Positions 46,970 through 57,052 are shown, counted from the first letter of the stretch. The stretch: DNA of 64,000 nucleotides from Puniceicoccaceae bacterium (GCA_902587165.1 CACIKF010000007.1:24562-88561); one strand, 5' to 3'. The notes: generated from the letters alone by a model not told the origin. Numbers and translations: made by a program.

Positions 46970-47210
46970 CTAAGCCCATCAGTTCTTACATTTGACTCAG
47001 CCAAAATAGACAATTCATCAGTATCACCATTCCAACACGGAGGGCATATCCATATTTTTATTTGTAACAAAGGAATTCCAGTCCAAATGCTTTTTAAAGT
47101 TGATTAAAAAAACCTTAATCGAGGCTTCCAAAGATACATCCCAACCAAGTCGCTAAAACATAGCGCCGTATCCAAGCCACAACTAGAAAAACTTGGTCTA
47201 ATGTAGAACG

Positions 47211-47975
47211 CTAACGCTCTTGCTCTAACAGGCACCTACGGCGATAGGCTTCGTCGAGGCGGTTTTCGATACGGTCCGACTCTGTCTTTGCAAGATAGTT
47301 GCTGCCTCCGAAGAGTTGGTTCGCAAGAATCACCTTCGACCATTTATCCAGCATCTGCATGGTATTGATAACGTCGATATCCGATTGCCCGAGGATAAAT
47401 GGACCATGATTTTCAAGGAAAATAATTTTTGGAGCTTTGCCATATTTTTCCTTAAATTCTACGAGTACATCGCGAACTCCATGCGCTAGTTTGAAGCCGG
47501 GATCGACATAGGGTACGACCGCAAAATGACGACCGCATACTACAATGGCATCAGGGAAAATGTGCTCTAGGTAGGGTTTTGCTCCAGATTGACTGCACAA
47601 AATCGAAAGAACAGACTCTGGGTGGCCATGACCAACCCATTTGCAGTCTCCTAGGCTCAGGCAGACTGCATGTACAAATGTTTCAACGGAAGGCCGTTTC
47701 CCATTCGGATCCACTTTGATTGCTTCAAGAGCGTCTTGTACTTCTGCGTCGGTCATTAAGGGTTTCGCAACATATTCGAGCGCCTGATTTATATTGACCT
47801 CAGTAAAATCACTTCGACTCGCAAGCCCTAGGCAACTTCCAGATGCTTTAACATAAAAACTATCAGCATCGCCCATGGCACTGGTATTACCCTCTCCTAG
47901 AATAGCCCAGCCACGATCCTCGCGACCAAACTCCCGTGAAAGCTCAATTAATTTTTCGAGTCTATCCTTCGACAT
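47211..47975 (-). CDS. Class II aldolase/adducin-family protein
   Basis: A 254-residue protein with the aldolase II zinc ligands G-H-G-H and a Glu/His pair in L-E-N-H-G-P-F-I, plus G-E-G-N-T-S at the phosphate-binding loop. It is related to fuculose- and rhamnulose-phosphate aldolases. Starting at ATG 47975 it lies 19 bases after the bifunctional rhamnulose aldolase stop, so it probably belongs to the same operon. The exact substrate is not visible. Confidence 0.87.
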   Translation of the reverse strand: MSKDRLEKLIELSREFGREDRGWAILGEGNTSAMGDADSFYVKASGSCLGLASRSDFTEVNINQALEYVAKPLMTDAEVQDALEAIKVDPNGKRPSVETFVHAVCLSLGDCKWVGHGHPESVLSILCSQSGAKPYLEHIFPDAIVVCGRHFAVVPYVDPGFKLAHGVRDVLVEFKEKYGKAPKIIFLENHGPFILGQSDIDVINTMQMLDKWSKVILANQLFGGSNYLAKTESDRIENRLDEAYRRRCLLEQER

Positions 47976-47994
47976 AAAGTGTGGGTTTATAGTG

Positions 47995-50184
47995 TTAACG
48001 CAAAAAGGCTTCGTGCAAACCTCCGTCAACATTGAAGACTATGCCAGTTGTTTTAGATGATTTGTCGCTGGACATGAAATAGATCGCTTCCGCTTGGTCT
48101 TCAGGAGTGATCGGTTCATTAGTCAGGGTACGGCTTGCGGAGAACTGCGCCAATTTAAGGCGGAGGTCCTCTGTTGATTCCTCCTCAGAATAATCAATAT
48201 CGTATTTGGCGAGCGAAGCCATGACGCGGTCGCGTGGAAACATTTGTGAACCTTTAACAACCGTCGCCGGCGCTACGGCATTCACGCGAGCGTAAGGCGC
48301 AAGTTCGACAGCAAGTTCACGCACGATATGATTGGCAGCAGCTTTAGAAGAATCATAGGCAACCGAGCCTTTCTTAGGAACGACAGCATTGACCGAGGTA
48401 GTGATGACGACCGAGCTTCTTAAATGCGCGCCCTGTAATTGAAAAATCGACTTGGCAGCATCGGCGACTAAGTAAGGGCCGATTGAATTAACCCGGAAAA
48501 CCAACTCCCATTCTTTGACAGAAAATTCCCCCTCGACATTTGGTGCGAGAAAAATGCCTGCAGTAAGGGCAATGACATCAATACCACCGAAGGCATAAAC
48601 TGCAGATTGGTAACAAGCCTCGATGCTTGCTGTGTCGCCTATATCAATTGCAGAGGCGATCACGTTGCCGCAAGCAGATATTCCAGTACCGCCAACGCCA
48701 ATCCCTAGACCAATCTCAGCTTCAATTTCATTAGCGGTGACTTGTGCGGCATCGCCATCTAGGTCGGCACAGACCACATGGGCACCCTCGCGAGCAAATC
48801 GTAAAGCGGTCTCTTTACCGATCCCTGAACCAGCTCCAATTACCACAACCACTTTGCGGGCAAATTCCTTTTCTTTTGGCATGCGCTGCAGTTTTGCTTC
48901 TTCGAGCAACCAATACTCAATATCAAAGGCCTCTTGTCGTGGCAAACCAATGTAGGAATCAATGGCTTCGGCACCACGCATTACGCCTATGGCGCAATTG
49001 TAGAATTCTGCGGTCACTCGTGATTCAGATTTGTTTTTGCCAAATGCGATCAGACCCAAACCAGGAATCAAAATAACGGTGGGGTTGCAGTCGCGCATTG
49101 CGGGAGAATCTGCATGTTTGCAGGCCTCGTAATATTCGGCATAGTCAGTTCTATACTGATCCAAGCCTCCAATGATTCGAGACTTCAACAAATTGAGATC
49201 TTTACTCTCAGGATCCCAATCTACGAACATTGGTTTTATTTTTGTTCTTAGGAAATGATCCGGACAGGATGTACCGATTTCAGCCAAACGTTGGGCATCA
49301 ACTGAATTCACAAATTCAAGCACCGCTGCATCACGATGTACTGTTCCGATAAAGCGGGTCTTCTGCGAAACCGAGCCCCGCAAGAATGGCAGTAGATCAA
49401 TCGTCATTGCTACTGCATCAGCATCACTAGGTGAGGTATATTTCTGACCACCAAAAGTCTGATCTCCGCGATCCTTTGAAGCAATGAAGGCACCTGCCTT
49501 TTCGATCAAATCAAGGGTTAATTCATAGCAAGCCTTATCATCATCCGCCCAATTGATGAGACCATGCTGCCCCATATTAATACCAACGTATGCTTTGTTC
49601 TCCTGATAAACAGCTTGCATTTTCAGACCCAAATCAAATCCGGGGCGTTGCCAAGGAAGGTATGCCAAGCTATCACCATAAATTTCCTTGGTTAATGCCT
49701 CCGAGTTTTTGCAGGCTGCAATCGCAATGAAAGAGATGGGGTGCATGTGGTCGACGTGCTTTGCACCAATGAAACTGTGTAATGGGGTATCTATGGAAGA
49801 TGGACGTGGATTCAAATTAAAAGTCGTATGTGGGTACATGTGCACCATTTCATCTTCAACAGGAGTCTTCACTCCATTCAGCTCAGTAGCCCCATAAATA
49901 GACTGAAGGGCAATTAACTTGTCCTGATAGAGCGACGAGAAATTCGCTAACTTAGAGGTCCGCAAGTCACCACCGGATCCTTTTACCCATAATACTTCGG
50001 TTTGTTCGGCAGTAAGCGGGTCCGTTTCCATCAGCTTTGAAGATGTATTTCCCCCGCCAGTATTGGTTATGCGTTGGTCATCACCTAGTATATTAGAGCG
50101 ATAGACCAAGCGTTCCCTACTAGATAACGTATCAGCGTATTTGTTGTCCCATTTGTAGTTTACGTATTTATAGTCTGACCTCAT
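47995..50184 (-). CDS. rhaEW: Bifunctional rhamnulose-1-phosphate aldolase / alcohol dehydrogenase
   Basis: A 729-residue fusion. The N-terminal half is a class II aldolase (T-G-G-G-N-T-S-S-K, H-M-H-P zinc motif) that splits L-rhamnulose 1-phosphate to DHAP and L-lactaldehyde. The C-terminal half (from about residue 450) is a short-chain dehydrogenase with G-A-G-S-G-I-G (NAD loop), S-V-N-A-V and Y-D-S-S-K (Tyr/Lys), which handles the lactaldehyde. The same fused form occurs in Bacillus and other rhamnose users. It is divergent from the DeoR regulator. Confidence 0.95.
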   Translation of the reverse strand: MRSDYKYVNYKWDNKYADTLSSRERLVYRSNILGDDQRITNTGGGNTSSKLMETDPLTAEQTEVLWVKGSGGDLRTSKLANFSSLYQDKLIALQSIYGATELNGVKTPVEDEMVHMYPHTTFNLNPRPSSIDTPLHSFIGAKHVDHMHPISFIAIAACKNSEALTKEIYGDSLAYLPWQRPGFDLGLKMQAVYQENKAYVGINMGQHGLINWADDDKACYELTLDLIEKAGAFIASKDRGDQTFGGQKYTSPSDADAVAMTIDLLPFLRGSVSQKTRFIGTVHRDAAVLEFVNSVDAQRLAEIGTSCPDHFLRTKIKPMFVDWDPESKDLNLLKSRIIGGLDQYRTDYAEYYEACKHADSPAMRDCNPTVILIPGLGLIAFGKNKSESRVTAEFYNCAIGVMRGAEAIDSYIGLPRQEAFDIEYWLLEEAKLQRMPKEKEFARKVVVVIGAGSGIGKETALRFAREGAHVVCADLDGDAAQVTANEIEAEIGLGIGVGGTGISACGNVIASAIDIGDTASIEACYQSAVYAFGGIDVIALTAGIFLAPNVEGEFSVKEWELVFRVNSIGPYLVADAAKSIFQLQGAHLRSSVVITTSVNAVVPKKGSVAYDSSKAAANHIVRELAVELAPYARVNAVAPATVVKGSQMFPRDRVMASLAKYDIDYSEEESTEDLRLKLAQFSASRTLTNEPITPEDQAEAIYFMSSDKSSKTTGIVFNVDGGLHEAFLR

Positions 50185-50201
50185 TAAAAATTGGATATTT
50201 T

Positions 50202-50244
50202 TGGTTATATGTGAGTTATTAATACAATAAGTTCATATAAACCA
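50202..50244. promoter_or_regulatory. Imperfect inverted repeat, possible operator of the rhamnose genes
   Basis: TGGTTATATGTGA at 50202-50214 and TTCATATAAACCA at 50232-50244 are imperfect reverse complements with one base inserted and one substitution. The pair lies in the 122-base AT-rich gap between rhaEW and the DeoR gene and could bind the DeoR regulator, but this is inference. Confidence 0.4.
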
Positions 50245-50272
50245 ATTAAAACAATAAAATACAAGATTTTTC

Positions 50273-50288
50273 TTGCCATTTATGGTAA
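50273..50288. promoter_or_regulatory. Palindromic site just before the DeoR gene
   Basis: TTGCCAT-TT-ATGGTAA, a 16-base near-perfect palindrome (6 of 7 arms match), 19 bases before the regulator start. Well placed for autorepression by the DeoR protein or its close relatives. Whether it is used is unknown. Confidence 0.4.
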
Positions 50289-50306
50289 ATCTTTGATTTT
50301 AATCGG

Positions 50307-51074
50307 ATGCTCGCGCCTGAAAGATATCAGCAAATACTTGGACGTTTAGAAGCGCATGGCGTAGTGAGAACAATCGACTTGGCCAAAGCACTGGAGGTGA
50401 CTGATGAAACCATCCGCCGTGACTTACAGATCCTTGAAACCGAAGGCAAACTAACACGGGTACACGGCGGGGCCAGCAATCAAAAAAGTTCTTTCGAGCT
50501 TCGCTCTTTTAATGAACGCCAGAATTTGAATATTGATGCCAAACAAGCAATCGCCAAGGCGGCCCTGTCTTTAATACGACCGCAGCAGACCTATGCTTTT
50601 GATAGTAGTACGACTGCCTTGGCTTTAATTGCCCTACTACCGAACCTTCCCTACCGCGTCATTACCAACGCCCATGCTGTCATGGAAGATTTGAAAAATA
50701 AAGAGGCCATTGAGCTGATCTCAACAGGTGGGCGTTATCATCCTAAAACCAACACCTATGTTGGAGGCGACAGTATGCAAGCACTGAGCCGACACAAAGT
50801 TCACGCTGCCTTCATTTCCTGTATTGGGTTCGATGCGGAACGTGGCGCGAGTGAAGGTTTTGAGGAGCAAGCGAGCTATAAAGAGCGACTCACCTTACTA
50901 GCTGAGGAAGTTATACTCTTGGTTGATTCCAGTAAATTTGAGTCACGTTCTGAATATTTTTTTGCCGCAACTCAGGATATCGATCACATTGTTTGCGACC
51001 ATGGTATCTCCATCGAATTTGAACAAAAGATTCGATCGATGGGAATAAGGTTAACCATAGCTGAACCCGCCTAA
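50307..51074 (+). CDS. DeoR-family regulator of rhamnose utilisation
   Basis: A 255-residue DNA-binding protein. An N-terminal winged helix (R-Y-Q-Q-I-L-G-R-L, T-I-D-L-A-K-A-L-E-V-T-D-E-T-I-R-R-D-L) is followed by a sugar-phosphate-binding domain (F-D-S-S-T-T-A-L-A, T-N-A, S-T-G-G-R). DeoR regulators respond to sugar phosphates; its position between the aldolase and rhamnulokinase makes rhamnulose phosphate the likely signal. It is similar to Bacillus RhaR. Two candidate operator palindromes lie in the promoter region. Confidence 0.93.
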   Translation: MLAPERYQQILGRLEAHGVVRTIDLAKALEVTDETIRRDLQILETEGKLTRVHGGASNQKSSFELRSFNERQNLNIDAKQAIAKAALSLIRPQQTYAFDSSTTALALIALLPNLPYRVITNAHAVMEDLKNKEAIELISTGGRYHPKTNTYVGGDSMQALSRHKVHAAFISCIGFDAERGASEGFEEQASYKERLTLLAEEVILLVDSSKFESRSEYFFAATQDIDHIVCDHGISIEFEQKIRSMGIRLTIAEPA

Positions 51075-51107
51075 GGTAGACATCTCCATGATAAATTACT
51101 CCCAATT

Positions 51108-52592
51108 ATGAACCAAAAGAAAGTTTACCTCGCTGTTGATTTAGGAGCTGCTAGCGGCCGGGTACTTGCGGGAATATTTGATGGTCAGCGGATTGAACTA
51201 AATGAAGTCAATCGCTTCGATAATGTGCCTGTAAACCTGCCGACAGGGTGGCACTGGAGCATTACAGAACTTTACCAAAATGTATTAGAGGGCTTAAAAC
51301 TCGCGGCCGAGCGTTACAGCGATGCGGTCGTCAGCGTAGGGGTCGACACTTGGGGCGTGGACTACGCTCTTTTCGATGAAAACGGTAGGATCTTGGGTCT
51401 GCCATACCAATACCGTGACAGCCGAACCGACGGTATGATGGAAAAAGTATTTGAGCGTGTTTCTAAAGACCAAATCTACAAAGCCACAGGCATCCAGTTT
51501 ATTTTCTTTAATTCCCTCTTTCAGCTTTACTCGGAGGTGATACTCAAAAGTCCGATGTTGGAACAAGCGGAGAATCTACTTTTTATGCCGGATATGATCG
51601 GCTATTGGCTGACTGGTAATAAAACACAGGAGCGTAGTATTGCGAGCACAAGTCAGCTCTATAATCCGAACGAGGGAGACTGGGACTATCCATTAATCGA
51701 GTCGCTGGGTCTACCGTGCAAACTATTCAAGACTATCAGCGACCCTGGTTCAGACTTGGGCGCAATCAGTGCCCATGTGGCAGAACAAACGGGACTGCAC
51801 GGCGTGAAAGTCGTCACGGTGGCTGGACATGATACTGGAAGTGCTGTGGCCGCAGTGCCTAGCTTGGCTGAAACGCCAGCCTACCTTAGTAGCGGCACTT
51901 GGTCTTTAATGGGCTTGGATCTCGAAAAGCCAGTGATCAACGATCATTCCTATGCTGATAATTTTACCAATGAAGTCGGCGTCAACGGCAGGATTCGCTA
52001 CCTAAAAAACATCTGTGGCTTGTGGTTGATACAAGAATGTAAACGGCATTGGCAGACGCAGGGCGAAGATCTTCCTTATAACCAGATGGCGTCCCTCGCT
52101 ACTGAAGCCCAAGCTTTTCGTTCGTTAATTGACCCCGACGATGCGTGTTTTGCTAAGTCAGGGGACATGCCCGAAAAAATACAAGCTTACTGCCGAGAAA
52201 AGGGTCAGGCCATTCCTGAAACAAAAGGCGAAATCATCCGCACAATTTACGAGAGCCTAGCACTGCGCTACGCAACGGTTTGGGAAAAGCTAATCACTTA
52301 CACAGATACCCCTCCCTGCAGTCTGCATGTTGTAGGTGGCGGCTCTCAGGATAAACTACTCAATCAATTTACCGCTAATGCACTTGAAACGACAGTCCAT
52401 GCAGGTCCTGTCGAGGCCACTGGCCTAGGTAACATCATGGCGCAAATGATGGCCGACGGTCTTATTAACACGCTCAGCGAGGGTCGCGCAGTGGTAGCCA
52501 GTTCATTCCCAGTTGAAAGTTATGAACCTTTAGAGACAAGTGCTTGGAATGAGGTTAAGGAACGCTTTGCTAAGATCTGCGCTATGAGCTAG
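51108..52592 (+). CDS. rhaB: Rhamnulokinase
   Basis: A 494-residue FGGY kinase phosphorylating L-rhamnulose. V-D-L-G-A-A-S-G-R-V starts the ATPase fold, and V-D-T-W-G-V-D-Y-A-L-F and Y-R-D-S-R-T are the rhamnulokinase signatures, with V-G-G-G-S-Q-D at the C-terminal nucleotide site. Found 33 bases after the DeoR gene. L-rhamnose isomerase, which would make its substrate, is not in the window. Confidence 0.96.
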   Translation: MNQKKVYLAVDLGAASGRVLAGIFDGQRIELNEVNRFDNVPVNLPTGWHWSITELYQNVLEGLKLAAERYSDAVVSVGVDTWGVDYALFDENGRILGLPYQYRDSRTDGMMEKVFERVSKDQIYKATGIQFIFFNSLFQLYSEVILKSPMLEQAENLLFMPDMIGYWLTGNKTQERSIASTSQLYNPNEGDWDYPLIESLGLPCKLFKTISDPGSDLGAISAHVAEQTGLHGVKVVTVAGHDTGSAVAAVPSLAETPAYLSSGTWSLMGLDLEKPVINDHSYADNFTNEVGVNGRIRYLKNICGLWLIQECKRHWQTQGEDLPYNQMASLATEAQAFRSLIDPDDACFAKSGDMPEKIQAYCREKGQAIPETKGEIIRTIYESLALRYATVWEKLITYTDTPPCSLHVVGGGSQDKLLNQFTANALETTVHAGPVEATGLGNIMAQMMADGLINTLSEGRAVVASSFPVESYEPLETSAWNEVKERFAKICAMS

Positions 52593-52622
52593 GTCAAGTA
52601 ATTAGCTGACGCATATTTTTCC

Positions 52623-54125
52623 ATGAAAAGTGAGAACCAAGTTTTAGACCCCGACGTTATCTTAATCGGTAGCGGGATCATGTCAGCCACGCTCGGCGCG
52701 ATGCTCAAGGTATTAGACCCTGCGCTGCGCATTCAACTCTTCGAGATGACCGAGGAGTTTGGCAAAGAAGCCTCCAACGCTTGGCACAACGCGGGCACTG
52801 GTCATGCAGGCCTTTGCGAACTCAGCTACACTCCTGACTACGGATCTGATGGAAAAGTTGATGTCAGTAAGGCGTTCGAGATTTTTCACCAGTTCGAGCA
52901 CTCTAAACAATTCTGGAGCTACGCAGCACGCACTGGAATGATCGACAAAGTCGAAGAATTCATTAACCCAGTCCCTCATCTCAGCTTCGTATACGGACAA
53001 GAACAAGTCGACTTCCTTAAGTCACGCTTTACGCAAATGCAGAAGCATCACTTTTTTGAGGGTATGGCCTACACCGAGGACCGTGAGCAGATTCGCGAGT
53101 GGGCACCCCTACTGCTTGAAGGGCGTGACCATACACCGCTGGCAGTCACTAAGATGGAGCGTGGCACCGACATCAACTACGGCACACTTTCTGCAAAACT
53201 TATTGAGTGGCTGGGCCAACAAGAGGGCTGTGGCTACGCGACGAGTCATCGAATCACCAATCTGACCAAAGACGGCACCAGCTGGAAGGTCGAAGTTGAG
53301 GATCTCACAACAAAACAAACATTAAGCACCAAGGCCAATTTCGTCTTCATCGGTGCAGGCGGTGGCAGCCTCCCACTACTTCAGAAATCGGGCATTAAAG
53401 AGAGTAAGGGCTTCGGTGGCTTCCCCATAGGTGGTCAATGGCTGATTTGCGATAAGCCAGAAATCGTCAACAAACATCTCGCAAAAGTTTATGGCCTCTC
53501 TCCCGGCGCGGCGCCTACCATGGCTGTGCCGCACCTCGACACCCGGATAATTGATGGTAAAAAATCAATTCTCTTCGGTCCCTACGCCGCCTGGACAACT
53601 AAGTTCCTCCACATTGAGGGCAAGCTCACTGACCTTCCAGGCTCCATCCGCACTGACAACATCGCCTCGCTAATTAAAGTCGGCCTGCATAACATACCAC
53701 TCGTTCGCTATCTGATCCAGCAAGGCACTCAAAGCATGAAGGCACGTATGAAGGAACTGAAAGCCTTCTTTCCCGATGCAAGGGAAGAAGATTGGCGTCT
53801 CATCGACGCAGGTATCCGCGTGCAAGCCATTAAAAAAGAGGACGGTGACGCTGGCATCGTCCACTTCGGAACCGAAGTTCTCACAACTGAAGACCTCTCC
53901 CTTTCCACTTTGCTAGGCGCATCACCCGGCGCATCCGTATCAACTAATATTATACTGGAAGTCATCAAACGCTGTTTCGCTGACTCTCTCGAGACACCAG
54001 TAGGACATGCACGCATGAAAGCAATGGTACCTTCCTATGATGAAGACCTGACACAGCCAGAAATGGCCTTGCGCCAGCGAGAATTAAGTGAAGAAGCCTT
54101 CAAAACTCTCAATTGTATCCGATAA
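52623..54125 (+). CDS. mqo: Malate:quinone oxidoreductase
   Basis: A 500-residue membrane-associated FAD enzyme oxidising malate to oxaloacetate and passing electrons to quinone. The FAD loop I-L-I-G-S-G-I-M-S is followed by N-A-G-T-G-H-A-G-L-C-E-L, both diagnostic for Mqo. Starting 30 bases after rhaB it may share the rhamnose transcript. The usual quinone here is probably menaquinone, given menB. Confidence 0.96.
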   Translation: MKSENQVLDPDVILIGSGIMSATLGAMLKVLDPALRIQLFEMTEEFGKEASNAWHNAGTGHAGLCELSYTPDYGSDGKVDVSKAFEIFHQFEHSKQFWSYAARTGMIDKVEEFINPVPHLSFVYGQEQVDFLKSRFTQMQKHHFFEGMAYTEDREQIREWAPLLLEGRDHTPLAVTKMERGTDINYGTLSAKLIEWLGQQEGCGYATSHRITNLTKDGTSWKVEVEDLTTKQTLSTKANFVFIGAGGGSLPLLQKSGIKESKGFGGFPIGGQWLICDKPEIVNKHLAKVYGLSPGAAPTMAVPHLDTRIIDGKKSILFGPYAAWTTKFLHIEGKLTDLPGSIRTDNIASLIKVGLHNIPLVRYLIQQGTQSMKARMKELKAFFPDAREEDWRLIDAGIRVQAIKKEDGDAGIVHFGTEVLTTEDLSLSTLLGASPGASVSTNIILEVIKRCFADSLETPVGHARMKAMVPSYDEDLTQPEMALRQRELSEEAFKTLNCIR

Positions 54126-54374
54126 GTTAATTTCACTATCAGGAGTAGAAGCGAAGCAAATGATTTATCATCGCGATATTAGGTATAATCAGGTTACATG
54201 TGGCTACTGAGGTCCGTATTAAAGAGCCACGAAGGAAGGCCAAAGCAAAGATTACCCCGACTCAATCAGCCGATTTTCAGATATTCTCCAACTTTCTTGA
54301 AAGCTATTGACAAGGGTACTGGGCGGCAACTTCATGCACTGCTCACTACGCATCAAATCGTGCGTATTTAGACA

Positions 54375-56150
54375 ATGGAAAACTTTGCTGATCAATGCCT
54401 CGACATGGCTCAATCTATATTGGGCCACAATCTAGAATCTATCACCGAACAAGGTGCTATTGCCCCTATTCCCGGGGAAGACGACCGCTTAGACGAGCCC
54501 GGCCACGCCGCCCTCGCCATCGGCGAATACTACCGCGCCACCACCGAGTCGACTCTAGGCGGGTACGATCTAATTGATCTCGCCGCGCGCACTGTGACCG
54601 CGCAAGCCTTCGCGCCCGAAGAAATGGAAAACGGTCTCGCTTACGCGGCACTTGGTCTCCTTTCCTTCAGCCCGGCCAAGGATCGCAACCCTGTCTGGGA
54701 GCGTCTAATGGATCCTACCCGCGAGCAACTCGATAAGCTCCTCTTAGAGCGCAGCGACTACGAGAATCATTACCAAGCCTTCAACATCGCTAAGGCTGTC
54801 ACGCGTTTCAGTATTGGACTATCCAAGAAGGACGAAACCGGACGCCTCATCGACCGCTTCCTTGAACGTATCTACACTAAGTCTTCAACTGGCTATATCG
54901 ATGATGCCGCTGGCGAGGAAGCTCGTCTGGGTGGTGCATTCGACATCTACGGTGTGCATAGTTTCGTCTTTATTCGCCAGTCGCTCCAGTTACACGCTAA
55001 TTTACACCTGCGCGAACGCAAGCTTCCCAGCCTGCGCTCCTGCTCAGAGAAATATCTCAAATTGATCCCCGACCTGGCTCGTCAGGATGGTGTCGGTTGG
55101 GCTTACGGTCGTTCGCTCGGCGCCTATGGGCAGATGCATTGTATCAGTCTAGTATTACAAGCGCTTCGCGATGGCTGGGTGCCCTCTGATCAACGTGACC
55201 TCTACGTTGATACAGTTCGCCGCCTCTTCATGAATTTCTTCGTTACTTACCTCGATCAGGAGCACGGCTATCTCGTGATCCGAGACGAGGAGCGTAACAC
55301 TGTCCCCTACCACACAACGAGAATGGCCAACTTTGATGCTGCGCGCTACCTTTGCCAATGGTCGCGTCTCGCTCGGTCAATCGGTGGCAATGCAGCGCCC
55401 TCATCTCTAGTCGCGCCACGCAAAATTGCGCGCTATATAAGTTTTGATAAGTCACACCGCAAGGAGCAAGGCCTCTTCGTATATCAAGACCCTGATTCCG
55501 GACTAGCCATCCAGTTACCACTCGTCGCTTCGAGTAGACTAGGGAAAGGTAGCTCCGACTATCTCGCCTTTCCTCACTCCCCCGGTGTATTCGACTGGCC
55601 AGTCGATCAGTATCTACCAATCATGCAACCTGAACTCACCTTTGGTGATAAGGTCATCGTACCCTCCTTCTACGGTAAAAATTGCACCACTAGCATGGGT
55701 ATGCGCAACGCGCTCAACTTTAAGTATGATCAGCCTGAACTCATTACCAAGGACGAGGAAATTGTGAGCGGTCTCGGTTCTTGCAAGGTTGTCTGGTCAT
55801 TCCTCAAAGGTAAAATTAGCTGCGAGTTCTGCTTTAGTGTAAAACAACAAGTCACACTCGATAAAATGCGTTACGTTCTCGGCATTGCATTGCCCCACAG
55901 TCGCTATCGCGTAGCCACCTCCTTCACACTCGGCGAAGGTGGTCACCGCACCGAAGTAACTAAGGATGACTTTCAGGCAGAGTGGAAAGAACTGGACGTC
56001 GTCACTAAGGATCCCAAATACCGCACCTACTACGGTAACATGCACTATCTGCAAACCCTTCAACGCGACCGGCCTCTCGTCATGCGCCCCGGTACACAAT
56101 ATCGCTTAGCACTCACCTTCGAACCCGACATTACCTTTGCGGATGAGTAG
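54375..56150 (+). CDS. Hypothetical 591-residue protein, helical toroid plus beta domain
   Basis: Not recognised with confidence. Residues 1 to about 345 are helix-rich with repeated aromatic and charged motifs (G-G-A-F-D-I-Y-G-V-H-S-F, G-V-G-W-A-Y-G-R-S-L-G-A-Y-G) resembling alpha/alpha-toroid glycan-active proteins such as the DUF2264 type. The C-terminal 230 residues are beta-rich. There is no signal peptide, so it should be cytoplasmic. It lies 249 bases after mqo and before hisF, with a TTGACA at 54307 but no good -10. A sugar-processing role is a guess. Confidence 0.6.
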   Translation: MENFADQCLDMAQSILGHNLESITEQGAIAPIPGEDDRLDEPGHAALAIGEYYRATTESTLGGYDLIDLAARTVTAQAFAPEEMENGLAYAALGLLSFSPAKDRNPVWERLMDPTREQLDKLLLERSDYENHYQAFNIAKAVTRFSIGLSKKDETGRLIDRFLERIYTKSSTGYIDDAAGEEARLGGAFDIYGVHSFVFIRQSLQLHANLHLRERKLPSLRSCSEKYLKLIPDLARQDGVGWAYGRSLGAYGQMHCISLVLQALRDGWVPSDQRDLYVDTVRRLFMNFFVTYLDQEHGYLVIRDEERNTVPYHTTRMANFDAARYLCQWSRLARSIGGNAAPSSLVAPRKIARYISFDKSHRKEQGLFVYQDPDSGLAIQLPLVASSRLGKGSSDYLAFPHSPGVFDWPVDQYLPIMQPELTFGDKVIVPSFYGKNCTTSMGMRNALNFKYDQPELITKDEEIVSGLGSCKVVWSFLKGKISCEFCFSVKQQVTLDKMRYVLGIALPHSRYRVATSFTLGEGGHRTEVTKDDFQAEWKELDVVTKDPKYRTYYGNMHYLQTLQRDRPLVMRPGTQYRLALTFEPDITFADE

Positions 56151-56231
56151 GGTTCAATTAAGAGAGAATTAAAGTGAGAAACCAAAATACACTTCTTCTT
56201 TCTAATCTCTAATTTTTTAATTTTTAGTAAA

Positions 56232-56996
56232 GTGCTATCCGTCCGTATCATCCCTTGTCTCGACGTCCATCAAGGACGTGTAGTCAAAGGTGTGAACTTT
56301 GTAAACCTGATCGATGCAGGCGACCCCGTCGAACAAGCCAAAGCCTACGAGTTGCAGGGTGCCGATGAACTTGTTTTTCTCGACATCACCGCCTCCAGCG
56401 ATGAACGCAATACTATGATCGATGTTGTCGATCGCACCGCCTCTGAGTGCTTCATGCCACTCACGGTCGGTGGCGGCCTGCGGAGCGTGAAAAACATCCG
56501 CGACATGCTCAACGCAGGAGCTGACAAAGTGAGCCTCAACACTGCCGCAATCCTCAATCCCGACCTAATCCAGGAGTCTGCTTCCCGCTTTGGTAACCAG
56601 TGTATCGTTGTCGCGATTGACGCCAAACGCGTGCCCGAAGAAGATGGGAAGTGGAAGGTTTACACACACGGCGGCCGAAAAGAAACCGCACTCGACGCCG
56701 TCGAATGGGCAAAAAAAGTTGTCTCACTCGGAGCGGGAGAAATCCTCCTCACCAGCATGGATTGTGATGGCACAAAAGGTGGTTTTGACAATGCACTAAA
56801 CCGAGCTGTCAGTGAAGCCGTCGAAGTCCCTGTCATCGCTTCAGGCGGTGCTGGCACACTTGATCACCTAGCCGATGCCATAAGCGATGGCAAAACTAGC
56901 GCCGTGCTAGCCGCCTCGATTTTCCACTTCGGGACCTTTACAATAAAACAAGCGAAAGAACATCTGAAATCCAAAGGTTTACCCGTCAGGCTGTAG
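56232..56996 (+). CDS. hisF: Imidazole glycerol phosphate synthase subunit HisF
   Basis: A 254-residue TIM barrel that makes IGP and AICAR from PRFAR using ammonia from HisH. The catalytic Asps sit in I-I-P-C-L-D and A-I-D-A-K-R; phosphate-binding motifs G-G-G-L-R and S-G-G-A-G are present. GTG start at 56232 gives the expected R-I-I-P-C-L-D-V near residue 4. hisH is not adjacent. AICAR produced here feeds PurH, which is at 7080. Confidence 0.97.
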   Translation: MLSVRIIPCLDVHQGRVVKGVNFVNLIDAGDPVEQAKAYELQGADELVFLDITASSDERNTMIDVVDRTASECFMPLTVGGGLRSVKNIRDMLNAGADKVSLNTAAILNPDLIQESASRFGNQCIVVAIDAKRVPEEDGKWKVYTHGGRKETALDAVEWAKKVVSLGAGEILLTSMDCDGTKGGFDNALNRAVSEAVEVPVIASGGAGTLDHLADAISDGKTSAVLAASIFHFGTFTIKQAKEHLKSKGLPVRL

Positions 56997-57052
56997 TTCC
57001 CATACGAAGCTTGTTTAAAATACAAGCCGCCAATGCTCTGAACAAGTAGTGA

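Noticed and set aside
47100..47125. Short inverted repeat (TGATTAA/TTAATCG) in the gap after the UDG gene
   Set aside because: Short and imperfect, AT-rich; no terminator or operator logic.
54126..54374. TTGACA at 54307 as a promoter for the 591-residue protein
   Set aside because: No acceptable -10 at 16-18 bases; kept as an observation only.
57009..57027. GCTTGT/ACAAGC hairpin between hisF and the phosphatase gene as terminator
   Set aside because: No T-run on either side; only a weak stem.
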